A stretch of DNA of 21,827 nucleotides from JBAZCI01 sp041671025 (GTDB taxonomy: Bacteria; Patescibacteriota; Patescibacteriia; UBA10025), in assembly GCA_041671025.1 (NCBI GenBank), contig JBAZCI010000025.1:1-21827 (forward strand), read 5' to 3'. The translations under genes were made by a program, and so were the position numbers. Positions 1-8,670 of this stretch are shown here, one piece after another; positions within the stretch are counted from its first letter, which is position 1; every line of letters starts with the position of its first letter. A model generated the notes under the pieces. That model did not search any database and had not been told where the DNA came from. It worked only from the letters and a program-made list of their open reading frames with translations.

Positions 1-30
1 GGCATAGATGATATTGACAGTATACTCCAT
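1..30 (-). CDS. possible 5' end of a further small gene, cut by the window edge
   Basis: After the stop of the 641-aa gene, a minus-strand ATG at 28-30 opens a frame (MEYTVNIIYA) that stays open to the window edge. Its hydrophobic beta-like start resembles the first residues of the two 153-aa companion proteins (MSVIITIEN and MNIIVKNQQ), so it could be a third copy. Ten codons prove nothing. There is no Shine-Dalgarno sequence, and a promoter-like element overlaps the same bases, which argues against this start. Confidence 0.15.
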   Translation of the reverse strand, partial: MEYTVNIIYA

Positions 31-47
31 AAACCAGTTACTCTGAA
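19..47 (-). promoter_or_regulatory. possible promoter reading leftward out of the window
   Basis: On the minus strand TTCAGA (42-47) is followed after exactly 17 bp by TATACT (19-24). These match the sigma70 consensus at 4/6 and 5/6 positions. It lies just downstream of the last complete effector gene, so it may start a new transcription unit off the left edge. This is a motif match only. Confidence 0.25.
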
Positions 48-78
48 GCAGCTCGATCAATCTACATGCCTGGCTTAT

Positions 79-2004
79 TTATATCAGCCCTCTGAGATAA
101 AGCATCCGTCTCGTTTCTGGGCTCATGCCTTCTAAGTGTTTACTGAGTATTTTTTCGGTTTTCTCCCGATATGTGGGCATATCCACTTTATCGTCACGCA
201 GCTGGTTGAGAAGCCCTTCGCCGCGTCCCAACCCCCCACGATAAGCTGAGTCAATTTTTGAACTTTCAAAATCCGAATGCGCACCCACACGTACGCCAAG
301 CTCTGCTCCAAGCTGTAATGTACGATTAGTTACAGTCCAATCGTCTTTCCATGCCCACATGCCACCCTGCTGAACCTTGTACCCCATGTCTGAAATCGTT
401 CTATTCACGGCTTTCTGTTTAATGTATGAAAAAAGACCGGCGTATATTTTTTCCACCGCACGCTGACGTATATCTTCCCCGATACGACCGTCAAAACCAA
501 TGTCATGAATGTAAGATTCCACTGCGTTTTCAATAGATCCATTTTGCATACGATCAAAGATTCCTACCACCTGTTGAGTGTTTTTTTCATCATATCGGAT
601 ATCAATGTATTTCTGGATTACATCCGTCTCCAGGCTTTGCAGTTCGCTGTTTCGCTCAAGATGTGTCTCATAATTGACGCTTCGTATTGCATCGGTAAGG
701 GTATTCGATAAATCGCTGTTAAATGCCTTACGTTCTGATTCGTCCATGCCTTGCCTTAAGGCATGAAAATCTTCAACTGTATATTTTCCACGTTTAAATA
801 TCACATGGTTATCCTTATACCCAATAAGCTTACCAGGAGGAAGGTCATCCGGTTCAATAATCCGAGTTTTTTCTTTAGATAAGTTTAGTGGAGTACCGGG
901 GGACATTTCAAAAAAAGTGTCAACCGTATTAAGTACATCCGGCTTTTTATTCTGCTCAATCACATCTTCAAGAGGAGAAACAACCACATAGGGTTGCTGA
1001 TCCCAACTTCCATACATGTGCGACGCCACTTGATGATTTAATGCAAAATGAACTGTATTGCGAGGATCACTCCAATCGGTACCGTCAAATGTGGATTGAA
1101 TCTGAATATTTTCGTCGTTGTGCGCAGGCCGAAAACCCGTAGCATGCACAGCTACCAGTTCATGTAACGGTAATGCCTTAGCCGTTGTCGCCTGTTGTCC
1201 AATTTTTCCCATCTGTCTTGCTTCATCAACGATGTGCTCCGCCCGTAGAGCATCCTTTTGCTGCAAAACGGATACTTTTTTATCTAAAAGTTCCTGAGCC
1301 GCCCGATTGCCCTGAAGCGCGAGAATAACAAGTGCTTCTCCATCATCCGTACGATGCGATTTGAATTCTCCTTTTTCATCAATAATTTTAGCCGCAATAA
1401 CTTTGTCCATGAATGTATTTGCTTCCGGACCAGGTGTGCGTTGTGCCATTTGAGCACGGATTGTACGAAGTTCTTCGTCTTCGACCCCAAGATACACTGC
1501 GAGATCAATAAGATTCTGGGGGTTACTTTCAACAAAAAAGGATGCCTTGCCTGATACACGAGCTTGGTTAATCTCTACAGGAGATTGTGTCGTTGGAGAA
1601 ATATGGGATTCAGATTCCGACTTAATTTTATCCAAAAAACTTTCCCAATCTTTACCACTGCGGATTTTGGGCTGTTCCCCGATTACAAAAGCCTCCCGTC
1701 CTTCCGTTAACAGGGGTGAAAAAGGTAATTCTTCTTTGGAATAAAAAAGAGTTTTGATCTCTTCATGTTCTTTCACTCGAAACGTATAGACACTCCTCTG
1801 AATACCTTCCGAATCGATAGTCTCTTGAGGTGAAAGACTTTCTAGAATTTCTTCGGTATTTAATTCCTGCTCTGAGTCAACATCATTCTCAAAATCCGTA
1901 TCCCCTGCGTTCCCATTGCGAAATTCACACTTGGGCCCATGCTGTTTAGTGAGAACGGGGTACCCGCATCCCGGACATGTTGGTTGTGGCTGGCTTTCGG
2001 ACAT
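79..2004 (-). CDS. effector-like protein with N-terminal C2HC zinc module and possible ADP-ribosyltransferase-like domain (641 aa)
   Basis: The N-terminus carries Cys10, Cys13, His22 and Cys26 in the arrangement C-x2-C-G-Y-P-x6-H-x3-C, which should bind one zinc. An acidic low-complexity linker follows (about 30-65). Residues 70-280 are mixed alpha/beta with no family I recognise. Around 283-350 comes a block with AVHATGF (His287), then RNTVHFALN, then PYVVVSPLEDV. This spacing of an HxT strand, an aromatic strand and a later acidic segment recalls the H-Y-E class of ADP-ribosyltransferases, but the match is weak. The C-terminal 240 residues are mainly helical. No membrane segment or signal peptide is evident. 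The gene is the last complete one of the cluster and starts 8 nt after the stop of the 153-aa companion gene. The first 89 nt nearly match the 5' end of the 552-aa gene, which fixes the start and indicates recent module exchange. The function is unknown. Confidence 0.85.
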   Translation of the reverse strand: MSESQPQPTCPGCGYPVLTKQHGPKCEFRNGNAGDTDFENDVDSEQELNTEEILESLSPQETIDSEGIQRSVYTFRVKEHEEIKTLFYSKEELPFSPLLTEGREAFVIGEQPKIRSGKDWESFLDKIKSESESHISPTTQSPVEINQARVSGKASFFVESNPQNLIDLAVYLGVEDEELRTIRAQMAQRTPGPEANTFMDKVIAAKIIDEKGEFKSHRTDDGEALVILALQGNRAAQELLDKKVSVLQQKDALRAEHIVDEARQMGKIGQQATTAKALPLHELVAVHATGFRPAHNDENIQIQSTFDGTDWSDPRNTVHFALNHQVASHMYGSWDQQPYVVVSPLEDVIEQNKKPDVLNTVDTFFEMSPGTPLNLSKEKTRIIEPDDLPPGKLIGYKDNHVIFKRGKYTVEDFHALRQGMDESERKAFNSDLSNTLTDAIRSVNYETHLERNSELQSLETDVIQKYIDIRYDEKNTQQVVGIFDRMQNGSIENAVESYIHDIGFDGRIGEDIRQRAVEKIYAGLFSYIKQKAVNRTISDMGYKVQQGGMWAWKDDWTVTNRTLQLGAELGVRVGAHSDFESSKIDSAYRGGLGRGEGLLNQLRDDKVDMPTYREKTEKILSKHLEGMSPETRRMLYLRGLI

Positions 2005-2012
2005 GGGCGTAA

Positions 2013-2474
2013 TTATTTTTTATTACTCTTCAACTCTCGTACTACCTCATCGAGCTGTACGTTCGTAAGTTGATCAAGGTTGTTGATTATCAGAGCACTG
2101 TTTGATGTGAACGAAGAAATGTCAAGATACCGCGTCAATGTTGCACGAATCTTGTGCATTAATTCTGTGCGATTAAAAAATTTTTCTGTTTTAATATTTT
2201 TTATCCATGTTTGTAAACGAAGCTGTCGAATGACAGCAACGGTAAACCCCTGTTGATGACAAAAAATTCTAGTTTGGGAAAAAGTAATAATACCTTCCTT
2301 TTTGCCGTGCGTACTTTCCAATGTTACTATTCCTTGTTTATACCATGCATTACAAAGAATTCTTAAACGGCAAAAAAGGCGATAATCACGAGTAAGAATA
2401 TCAAAAGATTTGTCGTGGAGCTTTATTGTTGCCTCTACATTATCCGTATTTTCTATCGTAATGATGACGCTCAT
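2013..2474 (-). CDS. 153-aa companion protein of the 552-aa metalloprotease (copy 2)
   Basis: I do not recognise the family. The protein starts with a short beta-rich stretch (MSVIITIEN...) followed by a basic region (DYRLFCRLRILCNAWYKQG), a central LRLQTWI segment, and a helical C-terminus ending in a lysine-rich tail. It is clearly paralogous to the other 153-aa protein: the two align end to end without large gaps and share (D/N)Y-x-LF-x-(R/K)LR, the central LR-x-(E/Q)-x-WI, and a (M/L)T-x-(E/V)QL-(E/D)EV motif near the C-terminus. A longer reading from an ATG at 2507 is possible. I chose the ATG at 2474 because it overlaps the metalloprotease stop as ATGA, gives the same 153-aa length as the paralogue, and matches its N-terminus. 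The overlap implies translational coupling. Possible roles, all inferred, are immunity protein, chaperone or adaptor for the protease. Confidence 0.85.
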   Translation of the reverse strand: MSVIITIENTDNVEATIKLHDKSFDILTRDYRLFCRLRILCNAWYKQGIVTLESTHGKKEGIITFSQTRIFCHQQGFTVAVIRQLRLQTWIKNIKTEKFFNRTELMHKIRATLTRYLDISSFTSNSALIINNLDQLTNVQLDEVVRELKSNKK

Positions 2475-4129
2475 TGTTTTGTTCTCAATAGCCACTGGAC
2501 AATCCACTGCGGATCTTCCGTTACTCCAAATTTCGAATAGATTACACGAACATCTTTGCGTATGTCCTCCTCAAGAGTGGTAAAATCAACAGAAGATTGC
2601 GCAGAAGCATCTGCAACTTTCTTTATGATTTCGCTCCGATATTTCATCAGTTCTGATTGAAGATTTGGATCAAGACGGCTTAAATATTCTCCAAAAATTT
2701 CCTGGTCCCATGTGCTTTCATTCTCTGGCTCACTAACCAATATTTTATTCGTGACATACTCCGCGAATAAGGTGAAATCTTCTCCGAAGTGCGCGCGTTC
2801 AAAAATTTGCTGTATTTCTTTTTCAAGTTTAGACCTTTCTATTCCTTCCCAATTCCCTTTCAGAAGAAGCTGCCGGTGACGGTCACGTGCATACGATAAG
2901 ACAAGAGAGTCAATCTCTGTTTGTGCTCTTTCCGGTAGCCCCAAAAAACGCGCATCCAATTCAGCTTCACCAAAAGATACTTTTCTATTGTTACTCTGCG
3001 CACTGGCGTCATATGTATCGTCATGTTTTTTTACCCATTCATCAACTAATGCAAAGTCTTCGGGATGATTTTTTTTCAGAAAAATATTGTTAGTAAAATA
3101 TGCTGCGCAAATTTCCGCCCAATATTCTTTTAGACGGATATAATTCTGTTTTTGAATATCCGGATCAGTTTTAGTTTCCACATACCACGAATCATATAGG
3201 TTATCCCCAGTAAAATAGCGCCTGGCCGTGCGCTCCAAAAGTTGCAAACGATCCTTTGCGGAAAACGTATTATCACTCTCCCAGTCATTAACATGACCGG
3301 ATTCATGCGCAATAATATCATCCATACTAGAACTACGAGTAGAACCGTGGGTATCAATCAGCACATTACTACTTCCATACGAATCGGAGATTGCTATCCC
3401 TCCAACTAAAGGTAAAACATTTTTTTTGTACTCAAAGGTATCGATTTCCGTATCGACCCACCCTTCTGGATATGTTTCCAGCAGTATTTGTCGCAGCTTT
3501 TCCGAATCGTACCCTATCTCATCAAACCCACGTGTAGCGACTTCCTTGATCTTGATACCCTCGCCCCTGGTTTCCCTTGCGTAATCGCCAACGAGCATTC
3601 TTTCAACTACTCGCCTAAACTCTGTTGCGCTTATTTGTTTTTCTACGAATTTCATGCCTTCGCTCGCTACTTGCTCAGAAAGTCCATATTTTTCAATTAA
3701 CATTGAAATAGCATCTTTTCCTTTATCTTTACTTTCCTCAGTGTGAGCCTCCACCGTCCCGGGACTAAACGCCTCAATCGCCGATGCGGAAATGATGCCC
3801 CAGAGAACCAGCCGACGAAGGACCATTTTAATTTTTTCATTTCCAGTTTTTTGTAACTTCTCATGTACTTCCGTATGATCCGATGATGAAACAATTCTTT
3901 CTGTCGATTCATCGCTCACGATATTTGCGTCACCTCCTGCCTCCGGCACCTGTTCAGCATTCAGATGTTCCTGATCATCGTAGCTATCCGTTTCGTTTAT
4001 TTCTTCATTCGACGTCACATCAAGACTTGCCTCGCCTCCTTTGCGAAACTCACACTTGGGCCCATGCTGTTTAGTGAGAACGGGGTACCCGCATCCCGGA
4101 CATGTTGGTTGTGGTTGGCCTTCGGGCAT
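2471..4129 (-). CDS. HExxH metalloprotease with N-terminal C2HC zinc module, lethal factor/PPEP-like (552 aa)
   Basis: The zinc module (Cys10, Cys13, His22, Cys26) is followed by an acidic linker to about residue 95 and a basic-flanked hydrophobic segment (about 103-122, VLRRLVLWGIISASAIEAF) that could be a signal anchor. The peptidase core has HESGH at 275-279 (two zinc His plus catalytic Glu276). About 55 residues on, KEYWAEICAAYF supplies Glu335 or Glu339 as the third ligand, and HPEDFALVDEWVKK follows. This layout resembles the anthrax lethal factor/PPEP (M34/ATLF) group of gluzincins, where HExxH is followed by an E-x2-(F/W)AE helix. The assignment comes from motifs, not a search. The C-terminal 170 residues are helical. 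The protein is paralogous to the 600-aa protein over its whole length, including a TYP-x-GWV-x2-EID motif before the core. The gene starts 4 nt after the 1355-aa gene stops and overlaps the companion gene by ATGA. If the anchor is real, the protease faces outside. Confidence 0.88.
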   Translation of the reverse strand: MPEGQPQPTCPGCGYPVLTKQHGPKCEFRKGGEASLDVTSNEEINETDSYDDQEHLNAEQVPEAGGDANIVSDESTERIVSSSDHTEVHEKLQKTGNEKIKMVLRRLVLWGIISASAIEAFSPGTVEAHTEESKDKGKDAISMLIEKYGLSEQVASEGMKFVEKQISATEFRRVVERMLVGDYARETRGEGIKIKEVATRGFDEIGYDSEKLRQILLETYPEGWVDTEIDTFEYKKNVLPLVGGIAISDSYGSSNVLIDTHGSTRSSSMDDIIAHESGHVNDWESDNTFSAKDRLQLLERTARRYFTGDNLYDSWYVETKTDPDIQKQNYIRLKEYWAEICAAYFTNNIFLKKNHPEDFALVDEWVKKHDDTYDASAQSNNRKVSFGEAELDARFLGLPERAQTEIDSLVLSYARDRHRQLLLKGNWEGIERSKLEKEIQQIFERAHFGEDFTLFAEYVTNKILVSEPENESTWDQEIFGEYLSRLDPNLQSELMKYRSEIIKKVADASAQSSVDFTTLEEDIRKDVRVIYSKFGVTEDPQWIVQWLLRTKQ

Positions 4130-4133
4130 ACTA

Positions 4134-7100
4134 TTATCGTTTCCAAATATAATTCAACTTCATTTTATCACCACCGTACTGATACCCGCCACTCAGCTGA
4201 TGTGCTTCTTTTAGAGGCGCATATTCTAGTTCCCCGTTTGGCTTTTTGAGCTTACTGTTTTTTAGTGTCGATGCAAAGCCGCCCGTACGATTAGTAGAAG
4301 CACCCTCCACCGTCTCGCTTAATACCAGGCCGTCATACCCATTCTCACGAGAAAAATTGACGATGATCGGAGTCAGTTTTCGATAGCAGTCTTCGTATGA
4401 TACCTGCGTAAGCAGATGCTCGCTCGGATTTGGGCAGTAGAGCAAATATTTTTTACCGTCATCCTCCTCCATATTGAGTAGCATGACCGTGCCTTCACAG
4501 GTTTTTGTGTCTTCATTAAACATGACAAACTCAAAATAGTTTTGGTTATCCCACATCCCCGTATCAGTTGCGATACAGATCCGAGCAGTAGCACGGGCAT
4601 TTGCTACCTCCGCTGATTTACTGAAATAGCCCACGATGTTACGTACTTTTTGTTGTTTCTCTACCATCTTTTTTTTGCCCAATCGTGTTTCAAGCTCATC
4701 TGTTTCCGTCTTGGCGCGGTACGAACCAACCTCACGTTGAATGGTGTTAACATCAGTTGCCAGTATGCGCTCGACCGCTTGAAGGGGATGGAACGTATAT
4801 TCCTGCAAAATCGAGAGTAATTGTTGCGACACCGCCGGATCATTCAGCGACTCAAGATAATTTCCATCTGAGGGGATAGTATGTTCTATAAATTCTTTCA
4901 GCGCGGATTGCGCTTGCGATTTATCTTGCGGACTCAACCCTTTGATCAGTTCCTGAGATATGTTATTTATGTCATTCGCGACTCTCTTAACGACTACGCC
5001 ACGATGTTTCGAGACTTCAGGAATTTTAGAGAGTGTCTCAGTAAGTGCGCCTTGTGCAGTCAAAAGCCGTTCAGCGATATATTCCACCCGTATAGTTTCA
5101 GACGAACGGTAACGATCAGCAAGGGCCGAGAGTATTTTTTGACCCTCCTCGTCACTTTTTAACTGCTCATACAGGTTAGTAAGCGTCTGCTTGCCATCCT
5201 CAACAAAGAGTCTCGAAAGTGAATCCCACTGGATATACTCCTGAGTATCCCGACTTTCTGTCGCGGCCACCTGATCAGCGGTACCCTGCACAAATTCATT
5301 TCCCCATCCACGCATATGGTACGCGATCGCAAGATCGGCTAGCTCTTGATCCGTGAGTTCGAGCGGGATTTTGTTGCGCTTCCTATCCTGCTGATCCATC
5401 AGCAATGCCAGTACGTCTGCGCCGTATTCCTTCACGCCATCTTTTCCCTTTTCAACAAATGATGGTAAAGATGCGCGTTCTCGCATTTTATTAATCGCAT
5501 CGAATACTGCATCCTGATTTGATGCCATGTTTTTAATCCCATCAATCCTCCGCTGGTATGCTTCCAGTGCGCCGACCTGCCTGGGCTGTGTGCGTTCGTA
5601 CCCCATCACCCCGCTCATGACCATAGGATATCCGTCTTTGTTAAACGTAAATCCTTTCAGATCGTCGTTTCGATCGCCAAGCTTTCTATTTTCGTCATAC
5701 CGTGAATAGTTGCTCTTTGGATATGTGTGTTCTACTAATATCCGATGTTCAGGAGTACCTTTCTCCGACGCGTTCACGGTCCGTGCATGAGACATATCAT
5801 CACTCATGCTTTTCATTCTTGCTATCCACTCTTCCTCGTTCCCCCAAGTTTTACTTTCTCGATATTGTACCTCATACGCAAAAGTAATAGGAAAATCATG
5901 CTCATCAGCGATCGTTAAAAAATTGATTGCATGATCAGCGGTTAATGTGGGATCGCTCTTTATGTGTTCTGCAAAAAGGCGCGAATACTCCAACGCACGC
6001 TCCCCGAATCGTTTGTATGCCTGTTGTACAAACTGATAATGATCTTCATCAGCTAACCAGGGTCCTTCTGTCCAGGTTTCTGTCAAAAGCCGTTTATCTA
6101 TCTCCGAATACTTCTTAATGACCTCTGTTACTTTCTCCACACTTTCCTCATGTCCCAAGCTGCCGCGCATTTCGAAATAGAGTTGAGCGTAGATGTCCCG
6201 ACTTTGTTCATCCCCAATGGCATCAAGAACATGTTGAATATTGGTAAAATCTTCCGGATGTAATTTATGGACCTGCAGTGCTGATGAAATTAAATCATCT
6301 TTTTTCCCAAGGTATTCAAAACTCTCCATGATTTTTCGTGCACGCTGGACATCGTCATAATTTTCAAATTCTCCTACGTGCCAGTAAATATTCTTATCAC
6401 CTGCACTCGCCCTCGAATATGCTCCGCTCGTTTCTTCTGCGAATCTAAAAAGCTGGTCTGTGTCCTGATCGAGTTGTCCAAGCTTTTTTTTCTGTTGTTC
6501 GTCAAAGTACCCGCCAAAATGTCTCAATAATCTAAATTTGTCACGAAAATGATATGAGTTGAGGATAGATCGATCAACATGGATCAGTCCGGCTCCTACA
6601 GAAATAAGCTCGGAAATTTTTTGCTCAAAATTCTCTCGATTTTCAGGATCCATGCGCGAAACATCATCGGCAATGTTCATCAGATTGAACAACTCATGCG
6701 GCAGAGCGACTTCCTTGTCAAAAAAATCCTTGCCTAGATCGTGTTGTTTCAATTCTGTATCGCATACCTCATACAGATGCTGTGCAAGAAGCCTGGTTCG
6801 CTCCCTATCCTCAGGATTTTCACTTTCCGTGCCTAAAGCCAGGAATTGCTTAATTGCATTACTCATCGTTGAACCTACGTTATAATTGCTCGTGAAATAC
6901 TGGTTGCTTTCAGTCAATTCCTTTGCATCTGAAACGGGGGTAAAGATAGTCTCATACCGGTCAAAAGCCGCTCGGCGCTGTGATTCTGTTAGTTGAAGTA
7001 AGCGATCATTGGACTTGTGATGAGGATGAACACTTCTAGTCAACCAATGCAACATTGCCGGACTAGCCTCTTTCCATTCTGCGGGATCAAATAGGGTTTG

Positions 7101-8201
7101 GGCCGCAGGATGCGTATTTTTTTTCTCTTGGACATCGCTGATCACCTTTATCACTTTGTCAGTATTTTCCGCATGTTTAAGAAAAAAACGATATGTATCG
7201 GGATCGTCAAGTAACCCGGCGCGCTCATACACTGCATACTGGTCGCTTAGTGCACCATTATGGTGTCTGATCCACTCCACCAAAAATGCATTCCTATCTT
7301 CGGGAGTTAGAAAAAAGGGGTCTTCCTTTTTGATATCAACATCGGACTCACTTAATAGTTTTTCGTAAGTGTATAAGATTTCATAACTGCCTGATACAAT
7401 TTTTTTCCTCAGCTCGGGGTCTGAGAACATTTCCTTAAATCCCGGACGGTTTTGAAATGGATAATATTTTCTATTCTTTGTTTGGATTCCCTGAGATTGA
7501 GGGTATCTCCCCTCTGAAAGTTTTTCTTGAAAAAAATTCTCCGTGACATATGAATCCGACTTGCTAAGCATATCTGCCATCTGCGGCCTAATCGTATTCT
7601 CTGAGATTTCTAAGTATTGATCGACCTCTGGAATTCGATAATGTTCAATTTGTGGCTTTGCGAGAAAATACTCCTCCATCTTAGCTGCAACTGCATCTTT
7701 TACTTCAGGACGGGCCAGAATACTGTCCATAAGATTTTCATCAGCCTTTGAGTGGGGCGCATATTCATCATGAAAAATGTACCAACTACTCCCATACGTA
7801 TTAATCCCTCTGACTCTCTCAATCAGGCTTCTCAGTCGGCTTGGAAATAAATATCCTCCGTCTTCCTTGTTTGCAGGATTAAAAGAAGTAATCCGGTGCA
7901 TTAAAGTGCTCATTAAATCCTTTTCCATCTGTACAAGCATCTCCGGTGTTTTTTTATTTTTCCCCAGCAATTTTTCTTTATACGATCGAGATTTGTTCAT
8001 CTGCTCTGCTGTCGCAGTGAGTAATACCATATGTTCAGGAGAAGTATCCGATTCTCCTGCCGTTTTATCGGCAGTCTCTGCAACAGCAACCTCCGCATGA
8101 TCTTGATGCGCAGGCGCAAACTCACACACGTCGGTATGTCCAAGCTCTGCGGGTTGGCCACAGCTCGGACAGGTAAATTGTTGATGGTATTCCTCAGGCA
8201 T
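4134..8201 (-). CDS. giant effector-like protein with N-terminal C2HC zinc module (1355 aa)
   Basis: The start is set at the ATG at 8201, which gives MPEEYHQQF and matches the N-termini of the sister genes. An upstream in-frame ATG (8255) would lie inside the companion gene. The zinc module is Cys11, Cys14, His22, Cys26. A short acidic linker follows. Residues about 60-1180 are charged and overwhelmingly helical with irregular repeats of roughly TPR or ARM character, although I could not assign a repeat family. The last 170 residues (about 1186-1355) form a separate alpha/beta domain with hydrophobic strands (ARICIATD, FEFVMF, GTVMLLNM, KYLLYCPNP) and an ENGYDGLVLS segment near the end. It may be an enzymatic head, but I see no certain catalytic set. 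No membrane segment is evident. The gene begins 7 nt after the first companion gene and ends 4 nt before the 552-aa protease gene, consistent with one operon. Confidence 0.82.
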   Translation of the reverse strand: MPEEYHQQFTCPSCGQPAELGHTDVCEFAPAHQDHAEVAVAETADKTAGESDTSPEHMVLLTATAEQMNKSRSYKEKLLGKNKKTPEMLVQMEKDLMSTLMHRITSFNPANKEDGGYLFPSRLRSLIERVRGINTYGSSWYIFHDEYAPHSKADENLMDSILARPEVKDAVAAKMEEYFLAKPQIEHYRIPEVDQYLEISENTIRPQMADMLSKSDSYVTENFFQEKLSEGRYPQSQGIQTKNRKYYPFQNRPGFKEMFSDPELRKKIVSGSYEILYTYEKLLSESDVDIKKEDPFFLTPEDRNAFLVEWIRHHNGALSDQYAVYERAGLLDDPDTYRFFLKHAENTDKVIKVISDVQEKKNTHPAAQTLFDPAEWKEASPAMLHWLTRSVHPHHKSNDRLLQLTESQRRAAFDRYETIFTPVSDAKELTESNQYFTSNYNVGSTMSNAIKQFLALGTESENPEDRERTRLLAQHLYEVCDTELKQHDLGKDFFDKEVALPHELFNLMNIADDVSRMDPENRENFEQKISELISVGAGLIHVDRSILNSYHFRDKFRLLRHFGGYFDEQQKKKLGQLDQDTDQLFRFAEETSGAYSRASAGDKNIYWHVGEFENYDDVQRARKIMESFEYLGKKDDLISSALQVHKLHPEDFTNIQHVLDAIGDEQSRDIYAQLYFEMRGSLGHEESVEKVTEVIKKYSEIDKRLLTETWTEGPWLADEDHYQFVQQAYKRFGERALEYSRLFAEHIKSDPTLTADHAINFLTIADEHDFPITFAYEVQYRESKTWGNEEEWIARMKSMSDDMSHARTVNASEKGTPEHRILVEHTYPKSNYSRYDENRKLGDRNDDLKGFTFNKDGYPMVMSGVMGYERTQPRQVGALEAYQRRIDGIKNMASNQDAVFDAINKMRERASLPSFVEKGKDGVKEYGADVLALLMDQQDRKRNKIPLELTDQELADLAIAYHMRGWGNEFVQGTADQVAATESRDTQEYIQWDSLSRLFVEDGKQTLTNLYEQLKSDEEGQKILSALADRYRSSETIRVEYIAERLLTAQGALTETLSKIPEVSKHRGVVVKRVANDINNISQELIKGLSPQDKSQAQSALKEFIEHTIPSDGNYLESLNDPAVSQQLLSILQEYTFHPLQAVERILATDVNTIQREVGSYRAKTETDELETRLGKKKMVEKQQKVRNIVGYFSKSAEVANARATARICIATDTGMWDNQNYFEFVMFNEDTKTCEGTVMLLNMEEDDGKKYLLYCPNPSEHLLTQVSYEDCYRKLTPIIVNFSRENGYDGLVLSETVEGASTNRTGGFASTLKNSKLKKPNGELEYAPLKEAHQLSGGYQYGGDKMKLNYIWKR

Positions 8202-8208
8202 GGATGCA

Positions 8209-8670
8209 CTACCCTTTCTCCCCTTTATTCTCAACCTCTTTCTGCACCTCCTCAAGCTGTTCGTCGGTCATCTTGTGCAAATTATTGAGAATAGTCACGA
8301 TATATGGTCGAAGCGACGGAATACGGAAGTTTTCGATCATCTTTTCCCTGACGTGCTCAATCCGTCGTGCGCGCTCGACATCTTCTTCGACGTATACCCG
8401 TGCAATCCACTTCTCGGCACGAAGATGGCGGATTACTTCCTGCACAAATTCCGGATCACCCGGCAAGATTTTTGTTCTTCGCAAGACGATTGAACGGCGG
8501 ACAAGACCGTGCTTGCCAATAACCGCGGGAATTCCACTTTCAAACCACGGACGCAATATGCCGCGGAGTTTGCTGAACAAGCCGTAATTACGGGTATGGA
8601 TGGAAAATTGATCGCCGGTAATATGAATGCGGGCGCGGACCTTTTGCTGATTTTTAACGATGATGTTCAT
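8209..8670 (-). CDS. 153-aa companion protein of the 600-aa metalloprotease (copy 1)
   Basis: This is a paralogue of the 2013-2474 product, with identical length (153 aa) from the ATG at 8670. That ATG overlaps the stop codon of the 600-aa metalloprotease gene as ATGA, so translation is probably coupled. An alternative ATG at 8691 would add 7 residues with no counterpart in the paralogue. The protein is basic, with a beta-rich start (MNIIVKNQQKVRARIHI), a central helix region (VQEVIRHLRAEKWIARV) and a C-terminal helix (MTDEQLEEVQKEVENKGEKG). It has no cysteine and no membrane segment. It always follows a metalloprotease gene and never the other two effector genes, so a specific partnership with the protease is the best inference: immunity protein, chaperone or specificity subunit. 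I recognise no known domain. Confidence 0.85.
   Translation of the reverse strand: MNIIVKNQQKVRARIHITGDQFSIHTRNYGLFSKLRGILRPWFESGIPAVIGKHGLVRRSIVLRRTKILPGDPEFVQEVIRHLRAEKWIARVYVEEDVERARRIEHVREKMIENFRIPSLRPYIVTILNNLHKMTDEQLEEVQKEVENKGEKG

Noticed and set aside
2475..2507. Upstream ATG for the second companion gene
   Set aside because: It would extend the protein into the metalloprotease gene. The ATGA overlap at 2471-2474 and the 153-aa paralogue support the shorter form.
8202..8255. Upstream ATG for the 1355-aa gene
   Set aside because: It lies inside the companion gene and gives a basic leader not present in the three sister proteins; the ATG at 8201 aligns with their starts.
8200..8587. 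Overlapping plus-strand frames across the first companion gene
   Set aside because: They are antisense to the 153-aa companion gene, whose paralogue at 2013-2474 confirms that the minus strand is coding.
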